This document shows positions 58,693-64,000 of a stretch of 64,000 nucleotides of DNA, in pieces (within the stretch, counting starts at the first letter, position 1; every line of letters starts with the position of its first letter). This DNA comes from AC-56 sp963798705. Lineage in GTDB: Bacteria > Actinomycetota > Thermoleophilia > Solirubrobacterales > 70-9. The DNA lies in contig CAWCTW010000003.1 in NCBI GenBank assembly GCA_963798705.1, forward strand, positions 248,001 through 312,000, read 5' to 3'. The notes under the pieces are model-generated. The model searched no databases, had not been told where the DNA came from, and worked only from the letters and a program-made list of their open reading frames with translations. Both the position numbers and the translations under genes were made by a program.

Positions 58693-60219
58693 TCATCCGA
58701 ATCCGGGATCGAAGGGCTGCTGGTCCGACTGGCAGACCGTGCCCGGCGGCGGGGTGATGAGCTTGGTCAGGTAGGCGGCAAACGCCTTGTCCACGCAGGT
58801 GCTCGGGTCCTGGAAGAACAGGTGGCCGTAACCCTCCTGGGTGAGCAGAACCGCGTTGCCGAGCAGCTGCTCGGCCACGACGGCGTTGGCATAGCCCGTG
58901 TTCGGGTCGTAGCGCTGGTTGGCCAGCAGGATCGGGTTCGGGGTCGAGGCGTTCCATGGACCCCGGTATGCGTCCTCGCCCCGCACCGGCCAGGAAGCGC
59001 ACGGGGCCCACTCCTGCGCGAAGTGAACCCGCCCCTGGAGCCTGCCGGCCCGCTTCAGTCGCTTCCACACCTGTGGCCAGGCCCGCGCGCTCCTCTTGGC
59101 CGGCGCGTCGGCGCACTGGATCGCGGCTGAGGTCGTGGCGCCGCCCCAGCCCGCGGGCGTGAGGAAGCCGCTGGCCGCGTTCTTCAGCGCCGTGCCGTCT
59201 TTCCCTAGCGCGGCGCGAAGGTTGGCCGCGTCCTGGGGCCACGTTCTCGGCGCTCGCATCGGCTCGAACTGAGAGAGCAGCAGATCGCCGTAGTTCAGCT
59301 TTTGGGGCGACAACTGGGTGCCGTTCGCCCCCGGAGCCGGGATCGGCCGGCGCTTTATCTTCGCGAGCAGCCGCTCCCAACGCTGGGCCGCGGTCTGGCG
59401 GCCACCGGCGAGCGCACAGCGCTTCTGCCCCGCGCTCTCGCACAGCGAGAGGAACTGGTGGAAGACGTCGTCTGCGGAGCCAGAGAGTTCGACCTCCCTC
59501 GACTCAGCGCCCTTCGAGTACGCCGGCGCATTGACGACGCCGTCGAGCAGCATCGCCCGGATCCGGTCGGGGAACATGTTGGCGTAGGTCTGGCCGAGGT
59601 AGGTGCCGTAGGAGAGGCCGACATAGGTGAGCTTGCGCTCGCCGACGAGGCGGCGCAGGTAATCGAGGTCGCGGGCGGTGTCGGCGGTCGAGATGTGGGG
59701 CAGGAGCCAGCCGCTGACCCGTCCGCAGCGCCGCGCCAGGGCGCGGGCGTGGGCTACGGTCCGCTTCGCGGCTGGCCGCGTCGTGGGGATCGAGGCCCCC
59801 GCCCAGAACCTCGCCTCCGCGCGGCGGCTGCGAAAGCAGCGCACCCGGGTGCTGGCATGCGTGCCGCGGGGATCCCAGCTGACGACGTTGAAGCGGCCGT
59901 CGCCGAACGCGTCGACTCCTTCCGGATCGCCGCTCACCAGGCCGACGCCGGTGTCGCCGGGCCCGCCGGGATTGATGAACAGCGTCCCGATCCGCCGCTT
60001 CGGCTTGCTCGCGAGGTGGCGGATCACCGCGAGGTGGATCGTGCGCCCGTTCGGGTGGTCCCAGTCGAGCGGCACCCGGACCCGGGCGCATTGAAGCCGC
60101 GGCCCGGAAGGGTTGCAGGGACCCCACGCGATCGGATCGCCGAAGACGGTTACCGCTTCGGTGGACACGGGCTCGGCGGCGACCGCGTCAGCGGCCGAGA
60201 ACGCCGCGGCCAGCGCCAA
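58693..60219 (-). CDS. Secreted alpha/beta hydrolase (tripeptidyl aminopeptidase-like), signal peptide frame disturbed
   Basis: A 508-residue serine hydrolase. Its core has ARVRVPLDWDHPNGRTIHLA, FINPGGPGDTGVGLVSGD (oxyanion), WDPRGTHASTRVRCF, nucleophile LTYVGLSYGTYLGQTYANM, an aspartate in ILLANQRYDPNTGYANAVVA and a histidine in LTQEGYGHLFFQDPSTCVD. These are features of Streptomyces tripeptidyl aminopeptidases. The readable start is TTG at 60219, giving only ALAAAFSAADAVAAEP. Adding one CG pair in the CG run near 60222-60231 would instead open from GTG 60259 and restore the full signal peptide (RRLKLW then a hydrophobic core). Confidence 0.88.
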   Translation of the reverse strand: MALAAAFSAADAVAAEPVSTEAVTVFGDPIAWGPCNPSGPRLQCARVRVPLDWDHPNGRTIHLAVIRHLASKPKRRIGTLFINPGGPGDTGVGLVSGDPEGVDAFGDGRFNVVSWDPRGTHASTRVRCFRSRRAEARFWAGASIPTTRPAAKRTVAHARALARRCGRVSGWLLPHISTADTARDLDYLRRLVGERKLTYVGLSYGTYLGQTYANMFPDRIRAMLLDGVVNAPAYSKGAESREVELSGSADDVFHQFLSLCESAGQKRCALAGGRQTAAQRWERLLAKIKRRPIPAPGANGTQLSPQKLNYGDLLLSQFEPMRAPRTWPQDAANLRAALGKDGTALKNAASGFLTPAGWGGATTSAAIQCADAPAKRSARAWPQVWKRLKRAGRLQGRVHFAQEWAPCASWPVRGEDAYRGPWNASTPNPILLANQRYDPNTGYANAVVAEQLLGNAVLLTQEGYGHLFFQDPSTCVDKAFAAYLTKLITPPPGTVCQSDQQPFDPGFG

Positions 60220-60319
60220 GAGCGCGCGCGAGAGCGCTCCAGAGCTTCAAGCGGCGCACGTTTCCCCCGAAGGTCATTCGACCTCATTGCCCGGGATGAC
60301 CCTATCCCGGAGTGGCGCT

Positions 60320-60769
60320 TCAATCCGCGGATGCCGAGCGACCGAGTCGCTCATCGAGAGCGCGGAGGCCGGCAAGGAAGTTCTCCTCCATGAGCCCCAC
60401 CAGCTCGGCCTCGCGTTCCGGGGAGATCTCAAATCGCGAGGACCAATCACCGAGGGTGTGGTCGCCATCGGTGATCGCACGCAGGCGGATCGTCGTGAGG
60501 TGATCGCGGACCGGGATCGGCGAGCCGACGAACGTGTAGGAGTAGAAGCGCTCCGCGTCCGAGTGGGCGACCAACACCTCGCGAAACACGGCGCCATCGA
60601 CCTGGGTCACAACCCGGACCGCGCCTACCGCGGTTGACTCGCGGCCGTCCTCGATTGGGCTGGATGCGACGAAGGGCATCACGTCGGCCACGGCGTCGAA
60701 GCGGCGAATCGCATCCCATACCTGCGCGATCGGAGCCTCGATCACCGAGCTGACCAGCACGCGTGCCAC
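60320..60769 (-). CDS. SRPBCC (START-like) family protein
   Basis: A 149-residue START/Bet v1-fold protein opening VLVSSVIEAPIAQVWDAIRR, with VTQVDGAVFREVLVAHSDAE, RFYSYTFVGSPIPVRDHLTT and the C-terminal helix LMEENFLAGLRALDERLGRS. It probably binds a hydrophobic small molecule. GTG at 60769 or 60760 are the best starts; the open frame extends further but is unlike the family. It sits beside the secreted hydrolase on the same strand. Confidence 0.8.
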   Translation of the reverse strand: MARVLVSSVIEAPIAQVWDAIRRFDAVADVMPFVASSPIEDGRESTAVGAVRVVTQVDGAVFREVLVAHSDAERFYSYTFVGSPIPVRDHLTTIRLRAITDGDHTLGDWSSRFEISPEREAELVGLMEENFLAGLRALDERLGRSASAD

Positions 60770-60863
60770 GCGTGCGAGCCTACGACAGGCCTCGGAGCGG
60801 ACGATGCGCGCCTCGCCCGCCACATTGCCGCGGAAGTGGCGCTGAGCTACGTATTGTTGCCCA

Positions 60864-60936
60864 GCGCAATCGCGTCAAACGAATAATGAACCGGCAAGCT
60901 GGCGCAGTGCTCCTCGCCGCGGCAAAGCAGAAACGG
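60864..60936 (+). repeat. Dispersed repeat, copy 6
   Basis: GCGCAATCGCGTCAAACGAA is followed by TAATGAACCGGCAAGCTGGC and GCAGTGCTCCTC, then GGCAAAGCAGAAACGG. It ends 4 bases before the 3' end of an NTF2-like fragment. Confidence 0.75.
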
Positions 60937-60939
60937 CGT

Positions 60940-61190
60940 CTACTCCCGCAGCCCGGCGGCGTCGAGGGCATCGTCCTTTGTCTGGAAGTTCTTCAAGTGG
61001 GTGACCTTGCCGTCTCCCAGCGTGAAGAGATTCGCTGTGCGGGCGACCACCTCGACGCCGGCCCTCCCGACGCTGACGATCCTCTGGGGGACGACCACCT
61101 GGTCGGCCCCGACCGGGATGAACTCCTGGGGCTCGTACCGCTGGCTCTGCCACACCTCCCCCTGAGCGGCCAGGAACGCCTCGACATCGA
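60940..61190 (-). pseudogene. NTF2-like gene, 5' part lost
   Basis: Reading leftwards, VVDVEAFLAAQGEVWQSQRY leads into GADQVVVPQRIVSVGRAGVE and ends THLKNFQTKDDALDAAGLRE, the second half of an NTF2-like protein. The upstream part is missing and the frame abuts the stop of the next NTF2-like gene (61191). A GTG at 61155 could begin a 71-residue product. Confidence 0.7.
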
Positions 61191-61607
61191 CTACTCTCGC
61201 AGCCCCGCGGCTTCGAGGGCTTGGTTCCAGCGCTGGTAGCCCTGGATACGCTCCAGTTCCCCCTTGGGATCGAAGAAGAGCACGAGCCCGGTCTCCTCGT
61301 CAAACTCGCCGCCGTGGTGTGTCCGGCCGTGTTGTCGGCCGAGGGCCGCGATCACGTCCCCGCCGTCAATGTGCCTGTCAAAGACCGAGCAGTGCTCCGA
61401 GAAGGCGTCCATGTAGTCCCGCGTCGCATCAGACATCGCGGCCGCCCCGCGATAGGTAGTGGTGAGGCCTGCGGCCACGAACGTCACGCTGAAGCCCTCG
61501 GCTATGAGCGGCTCGAAGAGATTCCGCACCATGCCCGGCTGCCCGGCGATGAGCGGTCCGTCGAGCTCGCAGCCCGGTGGAAACAGCCCGTCGTACAACC
61601 TCCACAT
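61191..61607 (-). CDS. NTF2-like protein, N-terminus displaced by a frameshift
   Basis: A 138-residue frame with NTF2-like middle and end: RNLFEPLIAEGFSVTFVAAG, TTYRGAAAMSDATRDYMDAF, HHGGEFDEETGLVLFFDPKG and RWNQALEAAGLRE. The family start is present at 61620 in another frame (MSGQNVEVVRR) and joins after about ten codons, so an ancestral MSGQNVEVVRRLYDGLF-like start has been broken. The ATG at 61607 could still give a nearly full-length product. Confidence 0.65.
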   Translation of the reverse strand: MWRLYDGLFPPGCELDGPLIAGQPGMVRNLFEPLIAEGFSVTFVAAGLTTTYRGAAAMSDATRDYMDAFSEHCSVFDRHIDGGDVIAALGRQHGRTHHGGEFDEETGLVLFFDPKGELERIQGYQRWNQALEAAGLRE

Positions 61608-61772
61608 TCTGCCCCGACATCGGTACGCAGTATCTCGCGCCCGGCCACAGTGTCAAAGCGAGCGAGTGACGCGAGTCCGCCTGCGACAAGTCAACGACGG
61701 CAGGCACGGTGAGAGCGAGGCGGAGTTGCCGCCGGTCGCGGCCGCCCCGAGAGTGAGGAGGAGCGGCTAGTC

Positions 61773-61970
61773 ATGCCGAGGATCCACTGTCGCCGCTGCG
61801 GGAAGACGAGCTTTTCCTTCGCGCGCCGCGGCTCGGTAGCCACGTGCCCTGCCTGTGGCAGCCCGCTCGGTGTCCGCCAGAACGCTGCCAGTCTCGAATT
61901 CGAGATCCGCGAGCGCCTTTATGCTCCGCGATCTCCCCGAGCGAAGTCGAGCACTCCCGAGAGCAGCTGA
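61773..61970 (+). CDS. Small zinc-ribbon protein, 65 residues
   Basis: A 65-residue protein beginning MPRIHCRRCGKTSFSFARRG, with a second knuckle ATCPACGSPLGV, so it has four cysteines for one zinc. The C-terminal half, LEFEIRERLYAPRSPRAKSS, is charged. Tiny zinc-ribbon proteins of this kind are often regulatory or structural. Its role here is unknown. Confidence 0.65.
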   Translation: MPRIHCRRCGKTSFSFARRGSVATCPACGSPLGVRQNAASLEFEIRERLYAPRSPRAKSSTPESS

Positions 61971-62027
61971 TCTTCGGACCCTCGCGATCGATTCGCCCAT
62001 CTCAGGTCCCAGGCCCGAATTGGGGGC

Positions 62028-63458
62028 TTATCGGCTCGGCTCGATGTTCGCGTTGAAGCGGAACAGGTTCGTGGGGTCGTACCTCGCTTTGACCTCCGCG
62101 AGACGCTCGTAGTTCTTGCCGTAGCCCTCGCGCAGCAGTTGCTCGCCCTCCTCGAGGAAGCCGGGGAAGTTGAGGTAGATGCCCCCGCCCGAGAACGAGC
62201 GCATGTCGGCGAACGTGTCGCGCACCCAGGCCAAGTTCTCCTCCGAGCCCGCCTCATCCTCCCAGTTTCCCTCGATCCCGAGCAGGTAGGGCTCGCCGCG
62301 GTTGGCGAAGGCGGTCTCCTCATCGCCGACCCGCGCCATGGCACCGCCCTGGTACCAGACGTCGATAGTCGAGTGGGCCGAAGGTGCCGCGACGGCGTGG
62401 CCCACCAGTCGGTCGATCGCCTCGTCGCTCAGCGCCGGCAGGTTCACGGACTTCCAGTAGTAGCGCCAGCCGTCCGGGTAGTCCTCGTCGAGCGCCGCCT
62501 GCGCCTCCGTGTAGGGCATGGTGGCGCTGAGGTCGGCGATCGGAGCGGCGATCCCTCGAAGCGGGCGCAGCACCTCCTCGCCCTCGGCGGGGTCGCCGGG
62601 ATGAAGCGCGAGGAGCGCCACGAACGGCTCTCCGTGCGAGGAGGCCGGAATCTCCTCGATCTCGGGCACGCGGCCGAAGATCCCTACCGGGGCTACCTCC
62701 TCCGGCGCCTCGGAGAGGTAGCGCTCGCAGGAGCGCAGTACCTCTCGCGCATCCTGCGTCGGATAGAGGACGAAGCAGAAGGACACCTGCGGCCCGACCG
62801 GGTGCAGGCGATACTCGAAGGAGGTGACGACCCCGAAGTTCCCACCCCCACCGCGAATCGCCCAGAAGAGGTCCTCGTTCTCGCTCGCGCTGGCCGTGAA
62901 CCCGCTCCCGTCGGCCGTCACCACCTGCGCGGAGACGAGGTTGTCGCAGCTCAGGCCGTGCTTGCGGCGAAGCCAGCCCATCCCGCCGGACAGGGTCAGC
63001 CCGGCGATCCCCGTCCTCGTCACCACCCCGAGGGGAGTGGCAAGCCCGTGTTCCAGTGTCTCGCGGTCGACGTCTCCCAGCGTGCAGCCGCCCTCCGCAC
63101 GCACCGTCCGCGCCTCGGGGTCGACGTCTATTCGCTTCATCTCCGAGAGATCGATCACCAGCCCGCCGTCGCAGAGCGCGTGGCCGGCGACGCCGTGCCC
63201 ACCCCCGCGCACGGCGAGCGGAAGCTCGGTGTCGCGAGCGAAGTTGATCGCAGCGACCACGTCATCGGTGTCGGCGCAGCGAACGATCAGCGCCGGGCAC
63301 CTGTCGATCATCCCGTTCCAGAGCTCGCGCGCCGGCTCGTAGTCCGGGTCCCCGCCCCGGATCACGGTGCCCCGGATGTTTGAGGCAAGGCCATCGACTG
63401 CCGGGCTCGGAAGCTCCGTGTCCCTGCCGCCGATGGTCACTGCCGATAGGTTTGCCAT
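62028..63458 (-). CDS. FAD-dependent oxidoreductase, berberine-bridge-enzyme (BBE) like
   Basis: A 476-residue flavoprotein oxidase. The PCMH FAD-binding domain has LPLAVRGGGHGVAGHALCDG, with His88 as the likely first flavin-linking residue, and RKHGLSCDNLVSAQVVTADG, with Cys171 as the second. The enzyme is thus probably a bicovalent flavoprotein. GLTLSGGMGWL and WAIRGGGGNFGVVTSFEYRL follow. The BBE C-terminal strand ends YERLAEVKARYDPTNLFRFN. The ATG at 63458 follows an AGGAGG ribosome site. Such enzymes oxidise sugars, alcohols or secondary metabolites; the substrate is not known. Confidence 0.92.
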   Translation of the reverse strand: MANLSAVTIGGRDTELPSPAVDGLASNIRGTVIRGGDPDYEPARELWNGMIDRCPALIVRCADTDDVVAAINFARDTELPLAVRGGGHGVAGHALCDGGLVIDLSEMKRIDVDPEARTVRAEGGCTLGDVDRETLEHGLATPLGVVTRTGIAGLTLSGGMGWLRRKHGLSCDNLVSAQVVTADGSGFTASASENEDLFWAIRGGGGNFGVVTSFEYRLHPVGPQVSFCFVLYPTQDAREVLRSCERYLSEAPEEVAPVGIFGRVPEIEEIPASSHGEPFVALLALHPGDPAEGEEVLRPLRGIAAPIADLSATMPYTEAQAALDEDYPDGWRYYWKSVNLPALSDEAIDRLVGHAVAAPSAHSTIDVWYQGGAMARVGDEETAFANRGEPYLLGIEGNWEDEAGSEENLAWVRDTFADMRSFSGGGIYLNFPGFLEEGEQLLREGYGKNYERLAEVKARYDPTNLFRFNANIEPSR

Positions 63459-63680
63459 GGCTGGCCTCCTTGCTGGCTCACGGGCTGCAGCCGGAAACCT
63501 ATCCGCAGCCCACGCCCCCGTCCAGTCCGGGGGGGCCGGGCACAGGCCCCGCCATCGGCCACCTAATCCAGGCGAAGCTCGAGGCACTGCCGGCCGCGGC
63601 TTGACCAACCCAGGCCACGCAGCGACATCGCCGCAGTCGCCTCATGTTGGACAGATCGGCGATCCCTAGGCATCGCGGCT

Positions 63681-64000
63681 TCATCCTGTACTGAAAGAAA
63701 CGCCCTCCGCCTTCTCAACCACGTCCGGCAGCGCGACGGACAGGGACTCGCAGCTGGTCGCCAGGATCCGCCAGCTGGCAGATGCCAGCGGCACCACGCC
63801 ACGCGCCGCGAGGTCGTTGCGGCGCCGCTCACCGGCCTCACCCGGGACGAGCAGTTCCTCGACTCCGGGCGATCGCGCGCTCCCCTTGACCTGGTCGATC
63901 TGAGCGTCCATGCGCGCCAGGAACTCCGCACGCGGCTGGAACGCCTCGATGTCAAGCGCCCAGAGGAAGTTCCCTGCCGGGCCGCGCCGCACGCCCTGCG
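63681..64000 (-). CDS. Malate/L-lactate dehydrogenase family (LDH2-like) oxidoreductase, C-terminal part
   Basis: Only the last 106 or so residues are inside the window. They read QGVRRGPAGNFLWALDIEAF, then RAEFLARMDAQIDQVKGSAR, VEELLVPGEAGERRRNDLAA and VVPLASASWRILATSCESLS, the usual ending of the LDH2/ureidoglycolate dehydrogenase family. The gene begins beyond the right edge. The last 20 residues (KAEGVSFSTG) look more variable. Confidence 0.8.
   Translation of the reverse strand, partial: QGVRRGPAGNFLWALDIEAFQPRAEFLARMDAQIDQVKGSARSPGVEELLVPGEAGERRRNDLAARGVVPLASASWRILATSCESLSVALPDVVEKAEGVSFSTG

Noticed and set aside
42134..60936. Dispersed repeat as integron attC sites
   Set aside because: The RYYYAAC and GTTRRRY ends are not present and no integron integrase is in the window, so I keep only the weaker repeat call.
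42134..60936. Dispersed repeat as a CRISPR array
   Set aside because: Copies are kilobases apart and not regularly spaced; no cas genes.

Overview
The window is G+C-rich bacterial DNA from an actinobacterium. The gene order radA-disA-carD-ispD, the CysS-RlmB-SigH run, the Tad-type pilins, the many NTF2-like genes and the class III cyclases all point to the class Thermoleophilia (Solirubrobacterales or Gaiellales). That placement is inferred from gene content, not from a marker-gene tree.

Positions 1-42,114 read as ordinary chromosome. They begin with a branched-chain amino-acid permease (cut by the window edge), a threonine ammonia-lyase and a LysR regulator. A tyrosine/homogentisate block follows: hppD and hmgA, then, transcribed away from them, an Lrp-type regulator with an ATP-grasp ligase and a ferritin-like protein, then a fumarylacetoacetate-hydrolase-family enzyme. 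Next come an M32 carboxypeptidase, radA, disA (c-di-AMP synthase), carD, ispD, transport and membrane genes, a PHP phosphatase, ispF, an MFS transporter and an acyl-CoA ligase. A lipid-flavoured group (SCP2-hydrolase fusion, acyltransferase, SRPBCC protein) precedes cysS, rlmB, a SigH-like sigma gene with a structured leader, tRNA-Thr(TGT), an iron alcohol dehydrogenase, and a PlsC-GpsA fusion that would make glycerol-3-phosphate and acylate its product. Then come an ECF sigma factor, a frameshifted rhomboid protease, a BtuF-like binding protein, a pterin dehydratase, wecB, a phosphate transporter with its DUF47 partner, and a Tad-like pilin operon ending in a peptidase/transglycosylase fusion.

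Positions 42,115-63,500 are accessory DNA. They contain one apparently complete IS110-family element (57,241-58,508), two decayed transposase remnants, at least ten intact, truncated or frameshifted NTF2/SnoaL-like genes, a decayed paralogue of the transglycosylase 3' end, an AbiEi/AbiEii toxin-antitoxin pair with a palindromic operator region, two class III nucleotide cyclases (one fused to an alpha/beta hydrolase), an MFS efflux pump and several small enzymes. A roughly 40-60 bp dispersed repeat, always in the same orientation, occurs six times here. The IS110 element sits inside one copy of it.

The observations most worth following up are: the IS110 element whose target is the dispersed repeat, with a candidate guide RNA in its right end; the repeat's link to NTF2-like gene 3' ends; the probable ATT start codon of carD and lack of a standard start in ispD; the ATP-grasp/ferritin-like pair beside tyrosine catabolism; and several frameshifts (rhomboid, BtuF-like, secreted hydrolase signal peptide) that are either sequencing errors, decay or switching.
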